Shown one piece after another: positions 17,387-24,982 of a stretch of DNA of 50,286 bases. The translations under genes and the position numbers were made by a program. The notes below the pieces were generated by a model. It worked only from the letters and a program-made list of their open reading frames with translations, did not search any database and was not told the origin of the DNA. The DNA comes from Rubrivivax sp. (GTDB lineage Bacteria; Pseudomonadota; Gammaproteobacteria; Burkholderiales; Burkholderiaceae_C). Position 1 is the stretch's first letter; every line of letters starts with the position of its first letter. The stretch is taken from contig JAEUPB010000067.1 of the NCBI GenBank assembly GCA_016789955.1, positions 1 through 50,286 on the forward strand, in the 5' to 3' direction.

Positions 17387-18907
17387 CTACACGAGGAGCG
17401 TCTCGGCGGCCACGTAGCGCTGGCGGAAGGTCTCGAACGGGAGTTCATCCGCGGCCTCGATGCGCGCCTGCTCGGCGAGCGACGCGGCGGCCGCGCTGGA
17501 CGCCCGCTGCGCCAGCTCCTCCGGGTACGGCAGTTCGAGGATGCGCGTGCGGCTGGCTTCGCCCTGCTGGCGCACGAAGCGCGTGTAGGAACGGTTGGGT
17601 GTCTGCTCGATCGCCCTCAGCACACGCGCCGACGGCAGCGCCTGGGCATCGGTGAGGCGCTGGCGGACCTGCGAAAGCGCATCACGGTTCAGCGAGCCCC
17701 CCTGCACGGTGTCGAGAGCGGCCGCGATGGCACCGCACTGCTCGAGGATCTCGGCGGCCCAGTCGACGAGCCTCACCTCCCGCCCGGCCCGTTCCAGCGT
17801 CAGCCCGTCTTCGCGCCCGCGCGACGCAGCCAGGTGCTGATTGCGCGACAGCGCCGCGATCTCCTCGGGGCTGTCGGGAGGGCTGTCGGACAGCAGGCAG
17901 TGCAGCAGGAACACGTCGAGCACGCGCATCGTCGATGCCGCGATGCCCACCGGCTCGAACGGATCGAGATCCATGCAGCGCACCTCGACGTACTCGACGC
18001 CGCGCTCGCGCAGCGCGCGCAGCGGCCGCTCGCCGCTGCGGATCACCCGCTTGGGCCGGATCGTTCCGTAGAACTCGTTCTCGATCTGCAGCAGGCTCGT
18101 GGCGAGCTGGTTGTACTCGCCGCCGAGGTTGCGGATGCCGATCCGCTCGTAGGCGGGATGCGGCTGGGTCAACGCCTCGTGCAGCGACGACGCGTAGCTC
18201 TGCAGGCTGTTGTAGCTGACCGCAATCTTCGACTGCGCATCGCTCTGGTACCCGAGCCGCCCCATGCGCAGCGACGTGGCGTGAGGCAGGTGCAGCGTGT
18301 TCTCCGACAGCCGCTGCAGCCCATGGTCGCGCCCCTCGACGAAGCTCGGACACACCGCCGGCGAGGCTCCGAAGAGCAGCAGCAGCAGGAACGACTGGCG
18401 GCGGAAGTTGCGGATCAGCGCGAAGTACTCTTCGCTGGAGAGCCCGGGCAGCGACCAGTTGTAGTGGATGCCCGAAATCGTCTGCATGCGGCGCCCGTAG
18501 CGGTGCGACAGGCCGACCCGGTAGACCGTCTTGGCGCGCCCGATGTTCGAGGTGCCGTAGCGCCCGAGGGGGATGCCTTCGTCGGCCGGCAGCCCGCAGG
18601 GCATGCTGCCCACCCACAGCCGCTCGTCGCCGATGGCGCGGTAAACGACCTGGTGCAGTTCGACCAGCTCCAGCTCGCAGGCGGCGGCACTCGGGTGCAC
18701 GCCGGTGATCAGCTCGAGCTGGGACTCGCTGTAGTCGGTGGTGATGTGCGGATGCGTCAGCGCCGAGCCGAGCGCCAGCGGGTGCGGCGTGAGCGCCAGG
18801 CCGGCATCGGGCAGCACGCGCAGGCTCTCCTTCTCGACGCCGCGCCGCATGCCTTGCAGCCGTTCGGCGCCGAGCGCATGCAGCCGTCGTTCGAGAGTGA
18901 GGGTCAT
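17387..18907 (-). CDS. gshA: Glutamate-cysteine ligase
   Basis: A 506-residue glutamate-cysteine ligase of the proteobacterial GshA type, which makes gamma-glutamylcysteine, the first step of glutathione synthesis. Conserved segments include RGVEKESLRV near the N terminus, TTDYSESQLELIT, GIHYNWSLP, AVSYNSLQSYASSL, and EVRCMDLDPFEPVGI. Length is close to the 518 residues of the E. coli enzyme. The start gives MTLTLERRLHALG, as in relatives, rather than an in-frame ATG 42 codons upstream. The gene is divergent from a lytic transglycosylase gene with about 100 bases between the starts. Confidence 0.95.
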   Translation of the reverse strand: MTLTLERRLHALGAERLQGMRRGVEKESLRVLPDAGLALTPHPLALGSALTHPHITTDYSESQLELITGVHPSAAACELELVELHQVVYRAIGDERLWVGSMPCGLPADEGIPLGRYGTSNIGRAKTVYRVGLSHRYGRRMQTISGIHYNWSLPGLSSEEYFALIRNFRRQSFLLLLLFGASPAVCPSFVEGRDHGLQRLSENTLHLPHATSLRMGRLGYQSDAQSKIAVSYNSLQSYASSLHEALTQPHPAYERIGIRNLGGEYNQLATSLLQIENEFYGTIRPKRVIRSGERPLRALRERGVEYVEVRCMDLDPFEPVGIAASTMRVLDVFLLHCLLSDSPPDSPEEIAALSRNQHLAASRGREDGLTLERAGREVRLVDWAAEILEQCGAIAAALDTVQGGSLNRDALSQVRQRLTDAQALPSARVLRAIEQTPNRSYTRFVRQQGEASRTRILELPYPEELAQRASSAAAASLAEQARIEAADELPFETFRQRYVAAETLLV

Positions 18908-19008
18908 GGGATCCAGGTGTCTTCGAGCAGTCCGGCACCGTAACAGGTTTGGCGGGCCGATGCTTGCCCGACCGCAGGGCCCGGTTTCGCTAGACTCGCC
19001 GCCCCACC

Positions 19009-20130
19009 ATGCCTGCACACACGCGCTCGACACTTCGTGGGCCGCTGCGGCCTGCCTCGGTGGCGCTGTGCCTCGGGATGGGGTTCGCGCTGTGCATTCC
19101 GCAGCCGGCCCGGCCGCAGGCGAACCCGGGCGCCTCCCCGTGGCCGCAGCAGCCGCCCGCCACCGCGAACGGTCTGCCCGGCGCGCCGCAGCTCACGCTG
19201 GAGAGCCTGCCCCGCCCCGCGGCGCCGCCGATCGAGCGCCTGCCGGTCGTTCCGGCTCAGGTCGAACGGTGGCGCAACGAGGCACGGGCCTTCGAGCTCG
19301 GGGACGGCTATCCGCGCGACCCGCTGCGGGCCGCCGAGCTGTACTGCCGCGCGGCCCGCCACGGCGACGCCGAATCGCAGTACAGCCTGGGCTGGATGTA
19401 CGCGAACGGCCGCGGCATCGAGCGCGACGATGCGGCCGCCGCCCATCTCTTCGCCGCCGCTGCCGAGCAGGGGCTGCAGCAGGCGCAGAACCTGGCCGCG
19501 CGCATGGGCACGCCGATGGGCGATCCGCCACCGTGCCTGCGCCCCCCGGCCGACGATCTCCTGCTGGCGCGCGCGGCCCCCCCCGCGGCCGCACCGCCCG
19601 CGGGCCGCCCGCAGCGCCCGGGTGCACCGGCGGGCCGGCTGCCGCCCCCGCCGCTGCCGCCGAATGCCACGCCGCAGGTCGTGAGCTTCGTGAACCTCGT
19701 GGCGCCGGAGTACAAGCTCGAGCCTTACCTCGTGCTGGCGATCATCGCCACGGAGTCGAACTTCGATCCGCTGGCGCTCAGCCCCAAGCGTGCGCAGGGC
19801 CTGATGCAGCTGATCCCGGAGACCGCGGCCCGATTCGGCGTGCGCAACGCGATGGATCCGGCGCAGAACATCCGCGGCGGCATGGCCTACCTGCGCTGGC
19901 TGCTCGCGTACTTCGAAGGCGACGTGATGCTCGCCGCGGCCGCCTACAACGCCGGCGAAGGCGCCGTCGAGCGCTACCGCGGCGTGCCGCCCTATGCCGA
20001 GACGCGCAACTACGTGCGCAAGGTGCTGCAGCTGGTGCAGTTCCGGATGAGCCACGCGTACGATGGCAGCGTCACGCCGCCATCGCAGCTCTCGGCGCTG
20101 ATCCGCGAACGCATGAAGGCGCCGAGCTGA
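19009..20130 (+). CDS. Sel1-repeat lytic transglycosylase (SLT domain)
   Basis: A 373-residue exported murein hydrolase. A signal peptide (about 1-38, hydrophobic VALCLGMGFALCI) is followed by two Sel1/TPR-like repeats (about 95-165: AAELYCRAARHGDAESQYSLGW and AAHLFAAAAEQG), a Pro/Ala-rich linker (about 180-218) and a C-terminal SLT domain. The likely catalytic Glu249 is in IIATESNFDP, followed by the SPKRAQGLMQLIPETA, AAYNAGEGAVERY and RNYVRKVL motifs. It should cleave peptidoglycan glycan strands to 1,6-anhydro ends. A run of eight C at 19577-19584 lies inside the linker. No clear ribosome binding site was seen before the ATG. Confidence 0.92.
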   Translation: MPAHTRSTLRGPLRPASVALCLGMGFALCIPQPARPQANPGASPWPQQPPATANGLPGAPQLTLESLPRPAAPPIERLPVVPAQVERWRNEARAFELGDGYPRDPLRAAELYCRAARHGDAESQYSLGWMYANGRGIERDDAAAAHLFAAAAEQGLQQAQNLAARMGTPMGDPPPCLRPPADDLLLARAAPPAAAPPAGRPQRPGAPAGRLPPPPLPPNATPQVVSFVNLVAPEYKLEPYLVLAIIATESNFDPLALSPKRAQGLMQLIPETAARFGVRNAMDPAQNIRGGMAYLRWLLAYFEGDVMLAAAAYNAGEGAVERYRGVPPYAETRNYVRKVLQLVQFRMSHAYDGSVTPPSQLSALIRERMKAPS

Positions 20131-20161
20131 AGCACCTGCACCGCCCACCTGGAGAGGCCCG

Positions 20162-20971
20162 ATGAACCCGTTCCGCCAGTTGCTCAAGCGCTCGGGACAC
20201 CAGGTGCCGGTGGGCACCTGGCTGACCTCGGCGAGCCCGCTCGTGGCCGAGGCCGTCGGCCACGCCGGCCTCGACTGGGGCGTGATCGACATGGAGCACT
20301 CGCCGCTGGACCTGCCGCTGCTCGTGCAGATGCTGCAGGCGATCGCCGGGACGCGCCTGGTGCCGGTGCTGCGCGTGCCCTGGAACGACCCGGTGATGAT
20401 CAAGCGCGTGCTCGAGGCTGGCGCGCAGACGCTGGTGGTGCCCTTCGTGCAGACCGCCGACGAAGCGCGCGCGGCGGTGGCCGCCACGCGCTATCCGCCG
20501 CAAGGCACACGCGGCATGTCGGGCATGGGCCGCTCGTCGCGCTTCGGCACCGCGCACGACTACTTCCGCACCGCCAACGGCGACATCGCGGTGATCGCGC
20601 AGCTCGAGACGCCGCTGGCGATCGAGCGGCTCGAGGAGATCGCCGCGGTCGACGGCGTGGACGCGCTGTTCATCGGACCGGCCGATCTCTCTGCGGCGAT
20701 GGGCTACCCCGGCCGCTTCACGCACCCCTCGGTGACGACGGCGATGTCGGCAGCCGTGCGGCGCTGCAAGGCCGCCGGCAAGCCGGTCGGGACCGTCGGA
20801 GCGACTCCCGAGACGGTGACGCAGTACCGCGCCGCCGGGTTCGATTTCATCGCCATCGGCTCGGACATCGCGCTGATGGTGCAGGCCGCCCAGGCCTCGA
20901 TGGTCGCCTTGCGCGGGCAGCACGGCGACCACGTGCACACGCTGAGCGGCGGCACGGACGCCTCGGCCTGA
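20162..20971 (+). CDS. HpcH/HpaI family aldolase
   Basis: A 269-residue class II pyruvate-type aldolase of the HpcH/HpaI family, which cleaves 2-keto-3-deoxy or 4-hydroxy-2-oxo acids to pyruvate and an aldehyde. Recognisable parts are WGVIDMEHSPLD (catalytic His), VPVLRVPWND (substrate-binding Arg), the PPQGTRGMSG loop, and the metal ligands in AQLETPLA (Glu) and FIGPADLSAAMG (Asp). Likely subfamilies include 2-dehydro-3-deoxyglucarate and 4-hydroxy-2-oxoheptanedioate aldolases; which one cannot be decided. It follows the transglycosylase gene by 31 bases and precedes the next gene by five bases. Confidence 0.88.
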   Translation: MNPFRQLLKRSGHQVPVGTWLTSASPLVAEAVGHAGLDWGVIDMEHSPLDLPLLVQMLQAIAGTRLVPVLRVPWNDPVMIKRVLEAGAQTLVVPFVQTADEARAAVAATRYPPQGTRGMSGMGRSSRFGTAHDYFRTANGDIAVIAQLETPLAIERLEEIAAVDGVDALFIGPADLSAAMGYPGRFTHPSVTTAMSAAVRRCKAAGKPVGTVGATPETVTQYRAAGFDFIAIGSDIALMVQAAQASMVALRGQHGDHVHTLSGGTDASA

Positions 20972-20976
20972 GCCCG

Positions 20977-21846
20977 GTGATCGACTCAGACGCCGTCCGC
21001 GCAAGAGCCGCGCGCCACCGGTCGCTGGCGCTACGCGTCGCCGAGGCCCATGTCGCGATCGGCGACACGCGGCTGTGCGCGTTCGTGTCGGGCTCGACGG
21101 TCGAGGAACTGGTCGACGAGCGATCCGATGTCGACATGAGCGTCGTGCTCGCGGGCCTGCCCGCGCTGGAGCGGCTGCAGCAGGCCTGCCGCGACGCCGG
21201 CAGCGCAGGCTGGGAGTGGACGGCGGGGGATGCCGCCGAAGGCAGCTTCGTCGTCAGCTTCAAGCTTGACGGCGTGGAGGTGCAGATCGGCTACTCCACC
21301 CACGACGCGCTGCAGGAGCACCTCGACGAACTGCTCGTGCGGCACAACCCGGACACGCCGCTGCACAAGCTCGCCGAAGGCATCCTGAAGGCCGAGCCGT
21401 TGATCGATGGGACGACGCTCGAGCGCTGCCAGCAGCAGTTGCAGGCGTTCCCGGAGCCGCTGCGGCGCGCCATGGTCGAGCACGCGCTGAAGACGCCGCT
21501 GCCTTGGCGCGCGATCTCGCAGATCATCCACCGCGACACGGTGCTGTGGTGCCGCGACCTGCAGGTCGATGCCTGCTACCGGCTGCTGCTGGCGCTGTGC
21601 GGCTTGAACCGCCGCTACCACACGCGCTTCCAGGTGAAGCGCGTGCACAAGCTGGCCGCGGGGCTCACGATGGCGCCGCCGCGGCTGGCCGATCGGCTCG
21701 ATGCCTTGCTGCAGGCGCCGCCACGCGAAGCCTTCGATGCGCTGCACGCACTCGAAGGCGAGGTGCTCGCGCTGGTCGCTGCCGGACTGCCCGACATCGA
21801 CCTCGCACTGCAGCATCAGCGTCGCGCGCTCTACGTACCAAGCTGA
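20977..21846 (+). CDS. Nucleotidyltransferase-fold protein of unknown function
   Basis: A 289-residue protein starting at GTG, five bases after the aldolase gene. Residues about 35-60 hold a pol-beta-type nucleotidyltransferase motif: Gly-Ser, then a ten-residue spacer ending in Asp-Val-Asp (VSGSTVEELVDERSDVDMSV). A later acidic residue in VEVQIGYS could complete the metal triad. The rest is helical, including a KTPLPWRAISQIIHRDTVLWCRDL stretch reminiscent of aminoglycoside-type or DUF4037-like nucleotidyltransferases. Its substrate is unknown. The close spacing suggests cotranscription with the aldolase. There is no adjacent HEPN gene, so a MNT/HEPN toxin-antitoxin pair is not supported. Confidence 0.65.
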   Translation: MIDSDAVRARAARHRSLALRVAEAHVAIGDTRLCAFVSGSTVEELVDERSDVDMSVVLAGLPALERLQQACRDAGSAGWEWTAGDAAEGSFVVSFKLDGVEVQIGYSTHDALQEHLDELLVRHNPDTPLHKLAEGILKAEPLIDGTTLERCQQQLQAFPEPLRRAMVEHALKTPLPWRAISQIIHRDTVLWCRDLQVDACYRLLLALCGLNRRYHTRFQVKRVHKLAAGLTMAPPRLADRLDALLQAPPREAFDALHALEGEVLALVAAGLPDIDLALQHQRRALYVPS

Positions 21847-21906
21847 CCTGCACCCCACCGCGCTGGCCGCCACGCCGCTCGGCGCGGCCCGCTACGATCC
21901 GTCGCC

Positions 21907-23745
21907 ATGGGACATGCCGACTGGTTGCACTCGAGCCTGATCTACCTCGCCGCCGCTGTGCTCGCGGTGCCCGTGGCGCGGCTGCTGGGGCTCGGATCGA
22001 TCATCGGCTACCTCGCGGCGGGCATCGCGATCGGCCCCTGGGGACTCGGGCTCGTCACCGACGCCGCCGCGATCCTGCACTTCGCCGAGTTCGGCGTCGT
22101 GATCATGCTGTTCCTCGTCGGGCTGGAACTCGAGCCGAAGAGGCTGTGGCAGATGCGGCGGCCGATCTTCGGCTGGGGCAGCGTGCAGCTGTTCGGCTCG
22201 GCCGCCCTCATCGCGCTGGCCGCCGTGCTCGCAGGCTTCGACTGGCGCGCGGGCGTCGTCGGGGCGCTGGGGCTGGCGATGTCCAGCACAGCGATCGGCC
22301 TGTCGGTGCTGGCCGAGCGCAAGGCGATGGGCACGACGGCCGGGCAGAACGTGCTCTCGGTGGCGCTGCTGCAGGATATCGCGGCGATCCCGATCCTCGC
22401 GCTGCTGCCCTTCCTGGCGGCCAGCGGCGCGGCGCAGACGGCCGGCGACGGCAAGGGTTGGATCGACGCCGCCGTGGCCGTGGGCGCCATCGTCGGCATC
22501 GTCTTCGGTGGCCGGCTGCTGCTGCGGCCGGCGCTGCGCTGGATCGCGCGCAGCGAGACGCCCGAGATCTTCACCGCGGCGTCGCTGCTGCTGGTGGTGG
22601 CCACCGCGGCGCTGATGCAGTCGATCGGGCTGTCGATGGCGCTGGGCGCCTTCCTCGCGGGCGTGCTGCTGGCCGAGAGCGAGTACCGGCACGAACTGGA
22701 GACCGACCTGGAGCCGTTCAAGGGGCTGCTGCTGGGCCTGTTCTTCATCGCCGTGGGCATGAGCATCGACTTCGCCGTGGTGCTCGCGCAGCCGCTGCTG
22801 GTGGCGGGCGTGGTGGTCGTGTTCCTGGCGATCAAGGCGGGGGTGCTGTGGGTGATGGCTCGGCGGATGGCGATCCCGGTCGTCGAGCGCCTGCCGTTCC
22901 TGATCCTGCTGGCCCAGGGCGGCGAGTTCGGCTTCGTGGTGTTCCAGGGAGCGCAAGGTGCCGGCGCGATCGATGCGACCCAGTCGTCGCTGCTGGTGGC
23001 CGCCGTGGCGATCTCGATGCTGCTGACGCCGTTGCTGCTGGTGCTGGCGGACCGCTGGTGGGCCGCTCATCTCATCGCGCAGCCCGGCGAGCCGCCGATG
23101 TCGGAGATCAGCGAGACGCAGGACGCGCCGGTGGTCATCGCGGGTTTCGGCCGTTACGGGCAGATCGTCGGCCGCATGCTGAGCGGCATGGGGCTGCGCG
23201 CGACGGTGCTCGACCGCAGCGCCGATGCGGTGGCCAGCCTGCGCCGCTTCGGCTGGAAGGCCTACTACGGCGACGCGTCGCGGCTCGACCTGTTGCGCGT
23301 GGCCGGCGCCGGCGAAGCCAAGGTGTTCGTGCTGGCCATTGACGACGTGCAGCAGAGCATCGAGGTCGCTCGCCTCGTGCGCGAGCACTTCCCGCATCTC
23401 GTCGTCGTGGCCCGCGTGCGCAACGTGTCGCACTACTACGCGCTGCACCGCCTGGGCGTGCAACACATCGAGCGCGAGACCTTCGACTCGGCGCTGATGA
23501 GCGCGCGCACCGTGCTGGAGCTGATGGGCGTGACGCCGCACGCGGTGCGCACGCGCGCGCAGCAGTTCCGGCGCCACAGCATCGAGCTGCTGCACCGCAT
23601 GGCGCCGCACTACGGTGACGAGGAGCAGCTGATCGCGCTGGTCAAGCAGGGGCGCGCACAGCTCGAGGAGACCTGGGCCCGCGAGCAGGCCGAACGGCGC
23701 GAGCAACGCGCCCGCGGCAGCTGGTCGGCGCAGGACGCAGACTGA
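21907..23745 (+). CDS. KefB/KefC-like monovalent cation:proton antiporter (CPA2)
   Basis: A 612-residue membrane protein with about 12-13 transmembrane segments (1-380) and a C-terminal TrkA-N (RCK) nucleotide-binding domain from about 408 (VVIAGFGRYGQIVGRML, Rossmann motif). The cytoplasmic loop HELETDLEPFKGLLLGLFF closely resembles the regulatory loop of glutathione-gated KefB/KefC potassium efflux systems, followed by IAVGMSIDF as in that group. It probably exports K+ in exchange for protons, for instance in electrophile stress. No KefF/KefG ancillary oxidoreductase gene is adjacent. A TACGAT hexamer 10 bases before the start could be a -10 element. Convergent with the TauE-type gene. Confidence 0.9.
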   Translation: MGHADWLHSSLIYLAAAVLAVPVARLLGLGSIIGYLAAGIAIGPWGLGLVTDAAAILHFAEFGVVIMLFLVGLELEPKRLWQMRRPIFGWGSVQLFGSAALIALAAVLAGFDWRAGVVGALGLAMSSTAIGLSVLAERKAMGTTAGQNVLSVALLQDIAAIPILALLPFLAASGAAQTAGDGKGWIDAAVAVGAIVGIVFGGRLLLRPALRWIARSETPEIFTAASLLLVVATAALMQSIGLSMALGAFLAGVLLAESEYRHELETDLEPFKGLLLGLFFIAVGMSIDFAVVLAQPLLVAGVVVVFLAIKAGVLWVMARRMAIPVVERLPFLILLAQGGEFGFVVFQGAQGAGAIDATQSSLLVAAVAISMLLTPLLLVLADRWWAAHLIAQPGEPPMSEISETQDAPVVIAGFGRYGQIVGRMLSGMGLRATVLDRSADAVASLRRFGWKAYYGDASRLDLLRVAGAGEAKVFVLAIDDVQQSIEVARLVREHFPHLVVVARVRNVSHYYALHRLGVQHIERETFDSALMSARTVLELMGVTPHAVRTRAQQFRRHSIELLHRMAPHYGDEEQLIALVKQGRAQLEETWAREQAERREQRARGSWSAQDAD

Positions 23746-23768
23746 GGCGCCGCGGCCCGGCCAGCCGC

Positions 23769-24530
23769 TCAGCGCAAGCCGTCCCAGAGCAGCTTGGTGC
23801 CGGTGAGAGCCATGCCGATCAGGAACAGCCGGTAGAAGAGCTGCTGCGGCAGCACGCGCGCCAGCCGCACACCGATCCAGACCCCCAGCGGCGCCACCGG
23901 CAGCAAGGTCAGTGACGTGAGCATGTTGCGGCCGTCGATCAGGCCGAGCCACGCGTACGGCAGCCACTTGGCCGCATTCACCGCGGCGAAGAACACGGCC
24001 ATCGTCGCGGTGAAGACGATCGGCTTCAGCTTCTGCGGCAGCACGTAGAAGCCGATCGGCGGCCCGCCCGCATGGGCCACGAAACTGGTGAAGCCCGACA
24101 CAACAGACAGCCCCCACCCCAGCCAGGCCGGCGGGGGCGGCGCATCGGTCTTCGGCGGGAAGAACAGGCGTATCGCCAGGAAGGCGAGCGTCACGCCGCC
24201 CACCACGCCGGCCACGGTCTTGGCCGACATCACGCCGAACAGCAACGCGCCCACGCCGACGCCGAGCAGCCCGGCCGGCAGCATCAGCTTCAAGAGGCGG
24301 CGGTCACGCTCGCGCCACAAGGCCGCCAGGCCCATCGCGTCGATCACCGCCAGCAGCGGCAGCATGATGGCCGCCGCCTGCGGCACCGGCACGGCAAGCG
24401 CCATGAGCGGGGTGGCCAGCGCACCGAAACCGGCACCGAAGCCGCTCTTGCTGATGCCCATCAACAGCACCGCGGGCAAGGCGACCGCATAGAACCAGGG
24501 GTCGGTGATCAAGCCGACAATTCTCCCCAT
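23769..24530 (-). CDS. Sulfite exporter TauE/SafE family membrane protein
   Basis: A 253-residue integral membrane protein of the TauE/SafE (DUF81) family: two repeated halves with hydrophobic segments, the N-terminal PAVLLMGISKSGFGAGFGALATPLMAL motif and, in the second half, SVVSGFTSFVAHAGGPPIGFYVLP, both diagnostic. Members move sulfite, sulfoacetate or other organic anions, so the substrate here is open. The annotated ATG lies in a CATG palindrome shared with the start of the divergent DUF1841 gene; an internal TTG giving LITDPWFYA is an alternative start. Convergent with the antiporter gene, 23 bases away. Confidence 0.85.
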   Translation of the reverse strand: MGRIVGLITDPWFYAVALPAVLLMGISKSGFGAGFGALATPLMALAVPVPQAAAIMLPLLAVIDAMGLAALWRERDRRLLKLMLPAGLLGVGVGALLFGVMSAKTVAGVVGGVTLAFLAIRLFFPPKTDAPPPPAWLGWGLSVVSGFTSFVAHAGGPPIGFYVLPQKLKPIVFTATMAVFFAAVNAAKWLPYAWLGLIDGRNMLTSLTLLPVAPLGVWIGVRLARVLPQQLFYRLFLIGMALTGTKLLWDGLR

Positions 24531-24960
24531 GTTCCAGCCCAGCCAGCACGACGTGCGCCGATTCTTCTGCCTGACCTGGCAGCGCCACCGCGAAGGCCTG
24601 CCGCTCGAGCCGATGCAGGCACAGGCTGCACCGTGGCTGCTGGAACACCCCGAATACCACGCCGACCTCGCCGACGTCGATGCGGCGTTGGCGGCGCACT
24701 ATCCACCGGAGGCCGGGCGCGAGAACCCGTTCCTGCACCTGTCGATGCACCTGTCGATCGGCGAGCAGGTGGCGATCGACCAGCCGCGCGGCATACGACA
24801 GGCCGTCGAGCTGCTGGCCGCCAGCCGCGGTTCGCTGCACGAGGCCCATCACGAGGTGATGGAATGCCTGGGCGAGATGATCTGGCGATCGCAGCGCAGC
24901 GGGATGCCGCCCGACGGGCTGGTCTACCTGGACTGCGTCCGCGCCCGGGCGGCGCGTTGA
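24529..24960 (+). CDS. DUF1841 family protein
   Basis: A 143-residue protein matching DUF1841, a family of unknown function mainly in beta- and gammaproteobacteria. Typical parts are the start MFQPSQHDVRRFFCLTW, PWLLEHPEYHADL, ENPFLHLSMHLSIGEQVAIDQP and EAHHEVMECLGEMIW. I chose this ATG, which gives the family's usual MF-P N terminus, rather than one eight codons upstream. The start codon overlaps, on opposite strands, the start codon of the TauE-type gene, so each gene's 5' control region lies within the other. Confidence 0.85.
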   Translation: MFQPSQHDVRRFFCLTWQRHREGLPLEPMQAQAAPWLLEHPEYHADLADVDAALAAHYPPEAGRENPFLHLSMHLSIGEQVAIDQPRGIRQAVELLAASRGSLHEAHHEVMECLGEMIWRSQRSGMPPDGLVYLDCVRARAAR

Positions 24961-24963
24961 CGC

Positions 24964-24981
24964 GCGCGCCGAACGGCGCGC
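24964..24981. terminator. GC-rich hairpin between convergent genes
   Basis: GCGCGCC-GAAC-GGCGCGC forms a perfect seven-pair hairpin between the stop of the DUF1841 gene and the stop of the binding-protein gene. It has no U-tract on either strand, so it may slow polymerase or protect 3' ends rather than act as a full intrinsic terminator. Confidence 0.4.
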
Positions 24982-24982
24982 C

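Noticed and set aside
15145-17655. Long plus-strand open frame opposite the DUF1501 and DUF1800 genes
   Set aside because: Spans three recognised minus-strand genes and has no recognisable motif.
20977-21846. MNT/HEPN toxin-antitoxin pair
   Set aside because: There is a nucleotidyltransferase-like motif, but the protein is too long for a minimal MNT antitoxin and no HEPN gene is adjacent.
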